DNA of 64,000 nucleotides from an uncultured SAR86 cluster bacterium (GTDB lineage Bacteria > Pseudomonadota > Gammaproteobacteria > Magnimaribacterales > AG-339-G14), in contig CACEVU010000003.1 of assembly GCA_902563105.1 (NCBI GenBank), positions 61,787 through 125,786 on the forward strand, in the 5' to 3' direction. This document shows positions 24,798 through 33,729 of this stretch, piece after piece (positions within the stretch are counted from its first letter, which is position 1; every line of letters starts with the position of its first letter). The notes below the pieces were generated by a model, which was not told the origin of the DNA, ran no database searches, and was given only the letters and a program-made list of their open reading frames with translations. The translations under genes and the position numbers were made by a program.

Positions 24798-25844
24798 ATG
24801 AAGTGGTCAAAAGAAGAAGCAAATGGTTGGTATAAAAAACAGCCTTGGTTAGTTGGTTGTAACTTTTTACCAAGTTCAGCAATCAATCAACTCGAAATGT
24901 TTCAAGAAGATACCTTTGATAAAGAAACAATTGAAAGAGAATTGGACTGGGTAAAAGGTCTTGGATTCAATTCTTTAAGAGTTTATTTACATGATTTGCT
25001 TTGGTCAGATAAAGAAACATTTATAAAAACATTTGATAAATTTTTGGGTATTTGTGAAATGAGAAATATCAGACCAATAATTGTGCTCTTTGACGATTGT
25101 CACCGCCCCTATCCAAAGCTAGGCAAACAACCCCTGCCAGTCAAAGGAGTTCACAACTCTGGTTGGAAACAAAGTCCTGGAATGAAATTGGTAAATCAAG
25201 TTAATGAAGAGAAAATTGATGCAAAGGAATTAAATAGGTTAAAGGAATTTGTCCAGGGTGTGCTCAAAGAGTATTCAAGCGATGAAAGAATTTTAATGTG
25301 GGACATTTATAACGAGCCTGGTCAATTTGGTACTGGTGATAAAGCGTTTAAACTGCTTCAGTATACTTGGGATTGGGCTTACGAAATTAGACCTTCTCAA
25401 CCTCTAACTGCATGTTTGGATGGTGCAATAGGTAAAGAAATCTTAAATCTTAATGGTGAAAATTCAGATGTAATAACCTTCCATACTTATGAAGCGGAAA
25501 AACTAGAACCGACTATTGAAAGACTAAAAGAATTTGGAAGGCCTTTGTTGTGTACTGAGTATATGGCGAGAGAATTTGGAACCACATTTGAATTTTCACT
25601 TCCAATCTTCAAAAAAGAAAATATTGGTTGTTACAACTGGGGTTTTGTAGCTGGTAAAAGCCAAACGCATTTTGGTTGGTCGACAATCTTAGAACTTCAA
25701 GAAAAAAAGAAAAAAGGTGAATTCATAAATGAAGGAGACGAATTGCCAGAGCCTGATGAGTGGTTTCACGATGTTTACAGAATAGATGGCTCTCCATTTA
25801 AAGAGTCGGAAATTAAATTCATTAAAGAACTTTTAGGAAGTTAA
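24798..25844 (+). CDS. GH5-type (cellulase superfamily) glycoside hydrolase, cytoplasmic
   Basis: A 348-residue TIM-barrel retaining glycosidase. The acid/base Glu173 lies in MWDIYNEPG and the nucleophile Glu254 in LLCTEYMARE, the usual GH-A spacing, and FNSLRVYLHDLLW supplies the early Arg. No signal peptide is present, so it acts inside the cell, probably on imported oligosaccharides rather than polymer. Substrate cannot be assigned (beta-mannan, beta-glucan and xylan types share this fold). Nearby glk would phosphorylate released hexose. The transcript ends in a strong terminator right after the stop. Confidence 0.82.
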   Translation: MKWSKEEANGWYKKQPWLVGCNFLPSSAINQLEMFQEDTFDKETIERELDWVKGLGFNSLRVYLHDLLWSDKETFIKTFDKFLGICEMRNIRPIIVLFDDCHRPYPKLGKQPLPVKGVHNSGWKQSPGMKLVNQVNEEKIDAKELNRLKEFVQGVLKEYSSDERILMWDIYNEPGQFGTGDKAFKLLQYTWDWAYEIRPSQPLTACLDGAIGKEILNLNGENSDVITFHTYEAEKLEPTIERLKEFGRPLLCTEYMAREFGTTFEFSLPIFKKENIGCYNWGFVAGKSQTHFGWSTILELQEKKKKGEFINEGDELPEPDEWFHDVYRIDGSPFKESEIKFIKELLGS

Positions 25845-25871
25845 AAAAAGGCGGGATAAACCCGCCTTTTT
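25845..25871. terminator. bidirectional intrinsic terminator
   Basis: AAAAAGGCGGG (25845-25855) pairs perfectly with CCCGCCTTTTT (25861-25871) around ATAAA. It has a T5 run on the plus strand and an A-run on the other side that becomes T on the minus strand. It sits between the convergent glycosidase and exported-protein genes. Confidence 0.9.
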
Positions 25872-25889
25872 AAAACAGCCTTCTAGATT

Positions 25890-26630
25890 TTACTCGGTGT
25901 AAAGAGCGCCATTCCATATAGCTAATTGAGAAGATATTTCATTAGCCACTATAGTAGAAAAGCCTTGAGTTCTAGCGTTAAATCTAGCGAAACTTTCAGA
26001 AGCATTGAATACTGCTAATTCTTCAATCATAGCTTGCTGAGTTTCATAACCCGCCCAGACAAATAAACTTTCGCCATGCAAAGCACCAGCAAAAGCTACT
26101 TTCATTCCATAAGAATCTCCAGCAATGCCCTCTTCTTCGATTTCCTCGATCATTTTATCCCATTCTCTGAGGTATCTAGGTAAATCGGATGTCTCAACTC
26201 GCCATACATAGAAAACTTTATTTTTCTCTACGTTTTCAGCCGTTAGTTTTTCTCTTACATTTACGTAGACAGATTCAGAAGTATTCTTTGTTCCATTTTG
26301 TGCAGCGGTTGTTAACAAATCAGCCACAGCTGAAGAGGTTGCTGCCATATCTACCGCTTTTTGGTAAGAAGCTGCATCTGGATAATAAAATTCGATAAGA
26401 TGAGTTGTATCATCACTACCGTTTACACTGTTTGCATAAAGAGCTGCAGTTATTCCAAGCTTTTTAAAATCTTCAGAGGCCATATATTTACTGACATTTT
26501 GAAAAGTTGCTAAGGGGTTAATGGAATTAACGCCGAAACCTGCATGAAATCCTGTAGCTGCAAATTGTTGCGCAAAGATAGAGGTGCTGGCAAATAAAAT
26601 TGACAGCAAGGTAATTTTAAATAGTTTCAT
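25890..26630 (-). CDS. exported two-domain ferredoxin-like (DABB-like) protein, family member 4
   Basis: A 246-residue protein with a signal peptide cut at SIFA/QQ (after residue 20) and an AGGAG ribosome site. The halves open with GFHAGFGVNSINPLATFQNV and VFYVWRVETSDLPRYLREW. The recurring family elements are visible: a helix after the strand, then ALYANSVNGSDDTTHLIEFY in the first half and VAFAGALHGESLFVWAGYET in the second. Function unknown. Monocistronic, bounded by a strong terminator on its 3' side. Confidence 0.65.
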   Translation of the reverse strand: MKLFKITLLSILFASTSIFAQQFAATGFHAGFGVNSINPLATFQNVSKYMASEDFKKLGITAALYANSVNGSDDTTHLIEFYYPDAASYQKAVDMAATSSAVADLLTTAAQNGTKNTSESVYVNVREKLTAENVEKNKVFYVWRVETSDLPRYLREWDKMIEEIEEEGIAGDSYGMKVAFAGALHGESLFVWAGYETQQAMIEELAVFNASESFARFNARTQGFSTIVANEISSQLAIWNGALYTE

Positions 26631-26681
26631 TTTTTTCTCCTAAAAAATTGGGCTTTAAATATAGCAAATGTAAGGTTTCTA

Positions 26682-27854
26682 TCAATAGCTAGAATAGCTT
26701 TTTACATCTCGCCAAACTCTTAATAGATTTTCGCCAAAAACTTTTCGAATTTCCTCTTTTGAATAATTTCGCTTTAACAATTCTTCTATCAAATTAGGAT
26801 AAGTGGAAGTATCTTCAAGACCTACTGGAAAATTCCGCCAACCGTCATAATCTGAACCGATGCCAACGTGGTCTATACCAACCAATTCCTTGACTCTATC
26901 AATATGATCAGCAACATCTTTTACCGTTATCACAAGCTCGGGGTATTTTCTTTTTTCGCCAATAAACTCTGAACCAAAACAAATTTGAATGACACCGCCA
27001 TTTTTTGCTAATTCTTTCAACATATCGTCCGAAACATTTCTTTCAAATCCTGGTACGAAATGGCGCAATGAACTGTGCGAAGCAATAACCGGTGTTTTAC
27101 TTAGTTTAAGAACTTCATAAAATGCTGCATCAGAAACGTGGCTTATATCAATCATGACTCCTTGTTTGTTCATTTCAGCAACAACTTCTCTTCCAAAAGG
27201 ACTCAAGCCTCCCCAATTTTTATTCTCATCATATGATGAGTCAGAGATGTGATTACTCTTTGAATGTGCGAGAGTAATGTAATTAATACCTATATCGGAA
27301 AATAATTTTATATTTGAAAGATTGCTTTCAATTGGAGCACCATTTTCCATTCCATAAACTACCTGAAGAACACCTTTTTCGTTGCTTATTTCATCAGGTG
27401 ATTTGACCAATGTAAATTTATCCGGATACTCGTCCATAATATCTTCTAAAATTGCAATAATTTCATTTGCCATTTTAAATGCTGTACCTTTTTCTTCGGC
27501 AGAAGGTGGAGTGAAAATCACAAAAAAAGGTACATTTAGACCGCCTTCCATTGCGCGATCGAAATCAAAATGAAGGGATGACGATTTTGTTATGTCCTCA
27601 TACGACCCCTTTTTATCAAGCTGCATGTAAAGTTGAATTGGCGTGTCTAAGTGAGTATCTATAATTAGTAATTCCTGAGCTAGTTCCTGAGCAAGATTTT
27701 TTAGTTCATCTCTTTCTCTTTTTTTGCCCATAAGTTCTCTTGCCTTCATAACGTCTTGAAGGCGAGCTTGATAGTTTTTATCCTGAATTTCAGAAAAAGA
27801 TAAAAAAGAAATTTGCAGTAAGCAAACGAGAGTTAAAAATCTTATAACGATCAT
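26682..27854 (-). CDS. membrane-dipeptidase-like M19 peptidase, exported
   Basis: A 390-residue protein with an N-terminal signal (about 1-21). Binuclear zinc ligands of the renal-dipeptidase family are visible: His and Asp in DTHLDTP, Glu in YGMENGAP, His in ISHVSDAAF and ASHSSLRHF, and Asp in GIGSDYDGW. M19 enzymes cleave dipeptides and sometimes lactam-like bonds. It is the last gene of the amine-oxidase operon and overlaps the symporter gene by 4 nt (ATGA), suggesting that it releases a substrate for that transporter. Confidence 0.9.
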   Translation of the reverse strand: MIVIRFLTLVCLLQISFLSFSEIQDKNYQARLQDVMKARELMGKKRERDELKNLAQELAQELLIIDTHLDTPIQLYMQLDKKGSYEDITKSSSLHFDFDRAMEGGLNVPFFVIFTPPSAEEKGTAFKMANEIIAILEDIMDEYPDKFTLVKSPDEISNEKGVLQVVYGMENGAPIESNLSNIKLFSDIGINYITLAHSKSNHISDSSYDENKNWGGLSPFGREVVAEMNKQGVMIDISHVSDAAFYEVLKLSKTPVIASHSSLRHFVPGFERNVSDDMLKELAKNGGVIQICFGSEFIGEKRKYPELVITVKDVADHIDRVKELVGIDHVGIGSDYDGWRNFPVGLEDTSTYPNLIEELLKRNYSKEEIRKVFGENLLRVWRDVKSYSSY

Positions 27855-29599
27855 GGAAGTCTTATTTTATCTACCATTTCCCCAACTGCAATGGGAGGTT
27901 TATCAGTAACAGCAGATATAGATAAAGCGATAATAAAATTAACAAACATCCCCACAAAACCAATTCCCTCTGGAGAAATGCCTAAGAACCAATTTGCTGA
28001 ATTATTTGAATCTTCAAATAAAAATTTGAAGTAAATGATATAGCTAGATGTAAATATTAAGCCGCCTAACATGCCAAAGATTGCTCCCTCTTTATTTAAT
28101 CTTTTAGAAAATATTCCTAAGAATAAAGCTGGAAAAATTGTAGATGCTGCCAATCCGAATGCAAAGGCAACGACCTGTGCAACAAAACCAGGCGGGTAAA
28201 TTCCAAATAGGCCTGCGATAAGTATTGCTATGGCTGCTGAGCATCTTGCAAAGAAAAGTTCCTGCCTTTCATTAATTTGAGGCATGAAAGTTTTCTTTAA
28301 TAAATCGTGAGAAATTGATGACGATATTACCAATAGCAGTCCAGCAGCAGTGGATAATGCAGCCGCCAGCCCGCCGGCTGCTACCAGAGCCATCACCCAT
28401 GCGGGCAATTTAGCTATTTCAGGATTTGCAAGAACCATAATGTCTTGGTCAATATAAACTTCATTTTCGTTGTCCAGGGTGCTCGGATTTTTTATTTCTC
28501 TTTCTCCCTGCACCCCTCTTGAATCAAGAAAGTTTGGACGGCCTTCTTCAAAAGCCTTGCCGGCTGAATAATTAATCAATCCATCTCCGTTTTTATCTTT
28601 CCAAGCAATAAGGCCTATGTTTTCCCAATTTTTAAACCAATCTGGTGAATCAAAGTAGCTTTTCTCTTGTATGGATTCGATAAAATTTACCCTAGAAAAA
28701 GCTGCCACAGCAGGAGCTGTGGTATACAAAATGGCAATAAAAATCAAAGCATATCCTGCAGATTTTCTGGCGTCACTTACTTTGGGGACAGTAAAAAATC
28801 TGACAATCACGTGAGGTAGACCAGCGGTGCCAAACATTAGAGCGGCAGTAATACAAAAAATATCAATATTCGATTTGGTACCTTCTGTATAGGCATTAAA
28901 GCCTAAATCTACAGACAGTTGATCTAATTTATCCAAAAGATAAGTAGAGCTGTTTACTAGGGTATCTCCAAAACCTAATTGAGGTACAGGATTGCCTGTA
29001 ATCAAAATTGAAATAAAAATTGCTGGAACTAAATAGGCGAATATCATTACACAATATTGAGCTACTTGAGTGTAAGTAATTCCCTTCATACCGCCGAGCA
29101 CAGCATAGAAAAAAACAACAATCATACCGATTATTACTCCAACATTAATCTCGACTTCTAAAAATCTTGAAAATACAATCCCGACTCCCCTCATTTGACC
29201 TGCAACGTAAGTAAAGGAAATAAAAATTAAACACAGAACAGCAACTAAACGTGCAGTTTTTGAGTAGTAACGTGCTCCAACAAAATCTGGAACAGTATAC
29301 TCGCCAAATTTTCTTAAATAGGGTGCTAACAGTAAAGCGAGTAAGACATATCCTCCAGTCCAGCCCATCAAATAAACAGAACCATCTTTTCCAAGAAAAG
29401 AAATCAACCCTGCCATAGAAATGAAAGAAGATGCAGACATCCAGTCAGCTGCAGTCGCCATTCCATTTGCAACGGGATTTACACCTTTGCCAGCTACATA
29501 AAAATCATTTGTCGAATCTGCTCGCGACCAAATGGCAATGCCTATATAAAGAGTAAAAGAAAGACCTACGAATAAATATGTTAATGCTTGTGCGCTCAA
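27851..29599 (-). CDS. sodium:solute symporter, VC_2705/ActP-like large subunit
   Basis: A 582-residue polytopic transporter of the SSS family with about 13 helices. The core motif reads GMATAADWMSASSFISMAGL near residues 46-65 and the second sodium-site region includes AAGGLAAALSTAAGLLLVISSS. A hydrophilic 100-residue loop between helices contains acidic segments such as WKDKNGDGLINY. Relatives carry acetate or other small organic acids, but substrate is not fixed by sequence. TTG 29599 is the probable start, 1 nt after the DUF4212 stop, so the two subunits are coupled. Confidence 0.88.
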   Translation of the reverse strand: MSAQALTYLFVGLSFTLYIGIAIWSRADSTNDFYVAGKGVNPVANGMATAADWMSASSFISMAGLISFLGKDGSVYLMGWTGGYVLLALLLAPYLRKFGEYTVPDFVGARYYSKTARLVAVLCLIFISFTYVAGQMRGVGIVFSRFLEVEINVGVIIGMIVVFFYAVLGGMKGITYTQVAQYCVMIFAYLVPAIFISILITGNPVPQLGFGDTLVNSSTYLLDKLDQLSVDLGFNAYTEGTKSNIDIFCITAALMFGTAGLPHVIVRFFTVPKVSDARKSAGYALIFIAILYTTAPAVAAFSRVNFIESIQEKSYFDSPDWFKNWENIGLIAWKDKNGDGLINYSAGKAFEEGRPNFLDSRGVQGEREIKNPSTLDNENEVYIDQDIMVLANPEIAKLPAWVMALVAAGGLAAALSTAAGLLLVISSSISHDLLKKTFMPQINERQELFFARCSAAIAILIAGLFGIYPPGFVAQVVAFAFGLAASTIFPALFLGIFSKRLNKEGAIFGMLGGLIFTSSYIIYFKFLFEDSNNSANWFLGISPEGIGFVGMFVNFIIALSISAVTDKPPIAVGEMVDKIRLP

Positions 29600-29600
29600 T

Positions 29601-29849
29601 CTATTTCTCTTTTTGATCCAGTTTTTTTTCTAAGCGTTTCATTGCATAGACATAAACAAATATAAGAATTACAAAGCCATAAATACTTCCTTGCTGAGCA
29701 AACCAAAATCCCAGCTTAAATCCACCAATTGAAAATTGATCTAAAAAATCTGAAAGTATTATTCCAAATCCAAACCAGATAACGAGCCAAATAGTTAAGA
29801 GTACAATAAGTAATTTTATATTTGCTTTCCAGTATTCTTTATCCGTCAT
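29601..29849 (-). CDS. DUF4212 small subunit of the sodium/solute symporter
   Basis: An 82-residue two-helix membrane protein. The pattern Y-W-K-A-N-I-K-L...W-x-x-x-W-F-G-F-G-I and FWFAQQGSIYGFVILIFVYVYAMKRLEKK is that of the DUF4212 partner encoded before VC_2705-type symporters. A GAGGAG ribosome site overlaps the stop of the 59-residue gene upstream. It is 1 bp from the symporter start. Confidence 0.9.
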   Translation of the reverse strand: MTDKEYWKANIKLLIVLLTIWLVIWFGFGIILSDFLDQFSIGGFKLGFWFAQQGSIYGFVILIFVYVYAMKRLEKKLDQKEK

Positions 29850-29864
29850 TCATTTAACTCCTCA

Positions 29865-30044
29865 TCAAGAATTTAAATTAGATTTTACTACCCAAAACTC
29901 TTCAAAATATTCAGTCTTTTCGGGTCTTACTTTATATAAAGAAGTGTAATATCCTCCGAACACTTTCCCATCTTGAATATCTGATGAAGGTCTCGCATCA
30001 CCAATCTCAAAAGGTTTGCCTGTGTCAGGATTTAATCTTTTCAT
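29865..30044 (-). CDS. 59-residue small cytoplasmic protein in the amine-oxidase operon
   Basis: A 60-codon frame, ATG 30044 to TGA 29865, fills the gap between the MBL gene (27 nt upstream) and DUF4212 (15 nt downstream). The product begins MKRLNPDTGKPFEIGD and continues with a DGKVFGGYYTSLYKVRPEKT segment and an aromatic EYFEEFWVV end. It has no membrane helix or signal. The stop codon lies next to the GAGGAG site of the next gene, consistent with operon organisation. N-terminal P-x-T-G-K-P-F-x-x-G-D recalls short proteins described only as hypothetical. No Shine-Dalgarno is clear. Confidence 0.6.
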   Translation of the reverse strand: MKRLNPDTGKPFEIGDARPSSDIQDGKVFGGYYTSLYKVRPEKTEYFEEFWVVKSNLNS

Positions 30045-30071
30045 ATTATTTTCTGGTTTCTAAAGCTATTT

Positions 30072-31790
30072 TCATGTCATTAAGTTTTGAAGATCAAAAC
30101 AAGCAAAGAATTTTTTTATTTCTTCTTCATCTTTTGTGTCGGTCTTTTTTTCGAGCAAAATTTGTGACAAAGTTTTTTTTCCGCATAAAATGTCAAACCA
30201 TGAATCCTTGCTCCAAGAAATTTTAATATCTGGTTCTTTTAATGTATTAAGCGACGCAACTGAATTTCTAATTGAGTAAATCACACTTTCTTCATCATCA
30301 AAATTTATCTCTAAACTTATGTCTAGTCCCGCAGCTCTCTCTGGAATTAACAAAACTCTCAAAAGGTTTAATGAATTTGAAGCTTTGCGCCTTTCAAGCT
30401 CCCTCTTATTAAAACGGTGATGTCGGAAACGATTTAAATTCAAGGATTCGTCCAGTTCCAATGCTCTTGTAATGCACCAATTTCTAATGTTCGCTGCGGA
30501 CGTGGAATAAGCAACTCCCCTTAAAGCAGCGGCCAATCTTTTTCTATCTTCGGTATCTCCTGCGTCTGCTATCCCTTGATCATTTAAGTCAGATCTTACT
30601 AACCATGAAGATAGCTCGATGGCCCAACGATAATCTTCTTCGTTCAAAGCTTCGTCAATGGTTACTCTAATCTTTTCAATTCCACCGAAGCCTTCAATTA
30701 ACCTTCTAGAACGTTCTGGAGATGGTACAGGAAAGAGATTTGCCTCATCTTCATCGAACCACCCGAAAAGGCCAGTATAAATTTGTCTTACATGATGCTC
30801 TACAACACCATATAACTGCTGTGTGGTGTAATGATCTTTAAAACGAGCTGGAAGTTCAATAGTGCTTATGATCTCATTTAGGGTTAAACCCTTATTTGCA
30901 CATCTTACAGTTTGATCCCATAAAAACTGTAGGGTGTCGCGATAATTTATTATTATTTCTTTGATCTCTTTTTGGCCTGAGAAAGGAGGACCATGAGCAC
31001 CAATTAAATTTTCTGCTTCAAGCTCAGCTAATTGCTCCAAACCCTGAATCATAACTCGAGGATCTCGATATTCTTCTCCTCTGATAGCAAAAACATTGAA
31101 TAAAACCGGCCAAAGAAGATTATTAATAGCTAGTTTTAAATCTGGAAACCAAATCGTTATAGAGTCGGTTGCATCCGACGGAGCAGGGAAAAACTCTACC
31201 TTCAAGCCAGCAATAACAGCTTTGGTAGGTTCGTCAAAAGTATGTCTTGGCGGTATATAACCATTAGTAAAAGGTGCGTGCTCTGGATTACGAAAGAAGT
31301 TTCCCAGTCCCAAGTTAACAATGCCATCGGGGCCTTCATTTGGCATTGATGTTGCAAATTGGTGAGCCAAACCTCTAGTTACTCTTGGAGCTACTTCTCC
31401 ACCGAACCTATCCAAATTAGCTTGGATCCCTTTGTGTCCCCAAATAGGCAAATTTTCGTTTTCTTCAATAAGTGTTTGGGTGCCGCCCACATAATGAAAG
31501 TGGGTGTAAATGCAGGCTGCAACTTTAGCTTGGGTTTCCTTTCTAACTTCTTTTAGAGCTGCAGCCATCTCCTGATTACTTTCACCTGTATCTATACAAA
31601 TTAAACCTTCTGGTCCTTCAACAAAAGACTGATTAGAGAGGCCATTTCCAATTAATGACCAAGCATTTTCTCCAACATTATAAAGTTTTTTTTCTAAACG
31701 TTTGCTGTGTTCTAAAGTTGTTGGATGGGCTAGCTGACCTTTAGGGCCGGTTTCAGTTACTCCCGGCTTGAAAGAATCATCTATCCCCAT
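30072..31790 (-). CDS. alkylsulfatase-like MBL-fold protein with altered metal motif
   Basis: A 572-residue protein with an N-terminal MBL-like domain (about 35-290) and an alkyl-sulfatase-type dimerisation domain (about 300-440, including GLFGWFDEDEANLFPVPSPERSRRLI) plus a C-terminal SCP2-like part. In SdsA1-type enzymes the metal motif is THxHxDH. Here residues 96-103 are THFHYVGG, so His97 and His99 remain while the Asp and following His are Val101 and Gly102. LIGAHGPPFSG supplies another His. It may bind one metal or use another chemistry. No signal peptide. 12 nt downstream of the amine oxidase gene. Confidence 0.78.
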   Translation of the reverse strand: MGIDDSFKPGVTETGPKGQLAHPTTLEHSKRLEKKLYNVGENAWSLIGNGLSNQSFVEGPEGLICIDTGESNQEMAAALKEVRKETQAKVAACIYTHFHYVGGTQTLIEENENLPIWGHKGIQANLDRFGGEVAPRVTRGLAHQFATSMPNEGPDGIVNLGLGNFFRNPEHAPFTNGYIPPRHTFDEPTKAVIAGLKVEFFPAPSDATDSITIWFPDLKLAINNLLWPVLFNVFAIRGEEYRDPRVMIQGLEQLAELEAENLIGAHGPPFSGQKEIKEIIINYRDTLQFLWDQTVRCANKGLTLNEIISTIELPARFKDHYTTQQLYGVVEHHVRQIYTGLFGWFDEDEANLFPVPSPERSRRLIEGFGGIEKIRVTIDEALNEEDYRWAIELSSWLVRSDLNDQGIADAGDTEDRKRLAAALRGVAYSTSAANIRNWCITRALELDESLNLNRFRHHRFNKRELERRKASNSLNLLRVLLIPERAAGLDISLEINFDDEESVIYSIRNSVASLNTLKEPDIKISWSKDSWFDILCGKKTLSQILLEKKTDTKDEEEIKKFFACFDLQNLMT

Positions 31791-31801
31791 AATAGAGCTG
31801 A

Positions 31802-33697
31802 TTATTTATTACTCTTTGATTTGGAAGAACAGTTTGGGGGGAGATTTATGGTTGGATTTTGATCGAAAAATCCAACAGGTATCAAATGAAATCCGCAATA
31901 TTCTACAGGCATTACAGGCCAGTCTTCTGGACGTGGTAAATGCGTTACACCGAAAGTTAACCATGTTACTAAATCACACTCGCTGATATTTCTGTCTTTT
32001 GAAGTAATGTCTTCTAAGCCTTCTTCTCCAGAGTGCATCACCGTATGTCTGCCGCCTCCGCATCTTTCTTCGTTTTGGAATGGTGTTGCCCAAATATTAT
32101 GTTTCGCAAATGAAGCTCTTTTCCCTGGTGGAGAATTAGGATTGGATAAGAGAGTTGGTGTATTCCCATAAAGTATTTTATATGCTGTTGGTGAACCAAC
32201 TTTATTTAACTTATTGGGATTCACAACTTTCCATGTACGGCTTTTTTCTGGAGCAATATTCCTCTGAGCCTCACTTTCTTTTTTTAAATGCGATGAAATA
32301 GCTTGGAATTGAGTTCCTTCTGGATTCACATTATTTATTGGCAAGGGCTCAACGTTTGTTTCAAATAACTGATTATCGCCATCATCCAGATCCCAATCAA
32401 TTCTTACATTAAAAAGATGTTGATGAATCGGAGAAGCTAATTCAGGAGAAATTTTAAAATCTTGTCCAGCTTTATGAATATCTTCATGATATGCGCTTAT
32501 ACCAACTACACCGGTAAGTTTTATCTCTAATTGGATTGTGCCATCCAAATATAAATACCAAAATATGCCATAGTCATAGTTTCCGATAGTTGCAAAAGAA
32601 CTAACTACAAGACGACGCGATCGCCTTACTTCGTTGTAACCCTTTTGAGTAGCATCATTGTGTTTCCATTGCACCCCATAATCTTCTTCATGAATACATA
32701 TTGCATTTTCAATTGTTTCAACAGAACCGTCAAAAGCTAGCTTGTGAGCATCCAAATAATAAATCTCGCCAAGACAGTCGCATCCTAAAGTCAAGGAATT
32801 TGTCATCGTACCAAATCCATATTCGGTGCCATCGTGAACTGCTTTCCACCAATGCATGGGATCAGATGAGCCATAAGGCACTACCATATCTGACAAACCT
32901 GCTCGGTAAAAAATTGGTCTGTCATTCAAAGAAACTTGATGTAAAGCCAAGCCTTCAATAGGATCAATTGAAGCTCTTAGTTTCCAACCTTCCCAAGAAA
33001 TTAAGTTATCTTGAACTGAAAATCCTACGCCTTCAGGTTGGGTGATGGCGATTTCTTTTGGGTTTTCTCTAAGTATCTCTTGACCATCTTTGTCATATCT
33101 AGCGTGAGCTTCGGGAACTTTCACCACACCATGATCTTCAATTTCCACAACTCGTTTTTCTGTAAGATCAACATGAGCAATCAAACCTTGGATAGGCCTA
33201 GCGTAAGCATTGTCCTCTTCACTATCTTTGAGAAACGAAATTGCTCTTAAAGCCCTATTGCCATTTTTAATGTTCTTATTAACAAAGCCTCCACCAGGCC
33301 AAGGATCTATTTGAACAAGACTCAAATCTTTTATACCTCTTTTTTCTAAAGCCTTTTGATAATGTTCATCTCCCATAGTTAGCTCAATCGCCCCAAAGAT
33401 CTCAGCTAAAGTGTAAGTTGGCCCTGCTTTATTGGAAATTTTTTCTTCAGTTAGAAGTTCTTTTTTTGAAATATTTATTTCTGCTTCAAAACCATTGGAT
33501 TTTTTGTCTACCCCAACTATTTTTACAATCCTTTCTAAATCGGTGTTTTCTTTGAGCAACTTTTTATCTGGTTCGCTTAAAGAAATGTAACTAAAAGAAG
33601 AATCTACATGATCTTTATTACATTTTTTAAGAATAGAAACTGCATCACTTATTTCAGATGCGCTCAACATTTCTAAAGGATAGATATTTTCTGCCAT
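31802..33697 (-). CDS. copper-containing primary-amine oxidase
   Basis: A 631-residue topaquinone enzyme that oxidises primary amines to aldehydes with release of ammonia and H2O2. The cofactor Tyr374 lies in TIGNYDYGIFW, the catalytic-base Asp289 in AVHDGTEYGFG, and copper ligands are His425 and His427 (HQHLF) and His586 (GVTHLPRPEDWP). GCDCLGEIYYLD and SDMVVPYG also match the family. There is no signal peptide, so it is probably cytoplasmic. A TATACT ends 7 nt before ATG 33697, making a leaderless operon start likely. First gene of a six-gene operon. Confidence 0.95.
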   Translation of the reverse strand: MAENIYPLEMLSASEISDAVSILKKCNKDHVDSSFSYISLSEPDKKLLKENTDLERIVKIVGVDKKSNGFEAEINISKKELLTEEKISNKAGPTYTLAEIFGAIELTMGDEHYQKALEKRGIKDLSLVQIDPWPGGGFVNKNIKNGNRALRAISFLKDSEEDNAYARPIQGLIAHVDLTEKRVVEIEDHGVVKVPEAHARYDKDGQEILRENPKEIAITQPEGVGFSVQDNLISWEGWKLRASIDPIEGLALHQVSLNDRPIFYRAGLSDMVVPYGSSDPMHWWKAVHDGTEYGFGTMTNSLTLGCDCLGEIYYLDAHKLAFDGSVETIENAICIHEEDYGVQWKHNDATQKGYNEVRRSRRLVVSSFATIGNYDYGIFWYLYLDGTIQLEIKLTGVVGISAYHEDIHKAGQDFKISPELASPIHQHLFNVRIDWDLDDGDNQLFETNVEPLPINNVNPEGTQFQAISSHLKKESEAQRNIAPEKSRTWKVVNPNKLNKVGSPTAYKILYGNTPTLLSNPNSPPGKRASFAKHNIWATPFQNEERCGGGRHTVMHSGEEGLEDITSKDRNISECDLVTWLTFGVTHLPRPEDWPVMPVEYCGFHLIPVGFFDQNPTINLPPNCSSKSKSNK

Positions 33698-33704
33698 GTT
33701 AAAA

Positions 33705-33710
33705 AGTATA
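33705..33710 (-). promoter_or_regulatory. -10-like TATACT of the amine oxidase operon
   Basis: On the minus strand TATACT ends 7 nt before ATG 33697, without a ribosome site between. Predicted transcription start coincides with the start codon. Confidence 0.45.
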
Positions 33711-33729
33711 TAAGATTAAAGCGCTAAAA

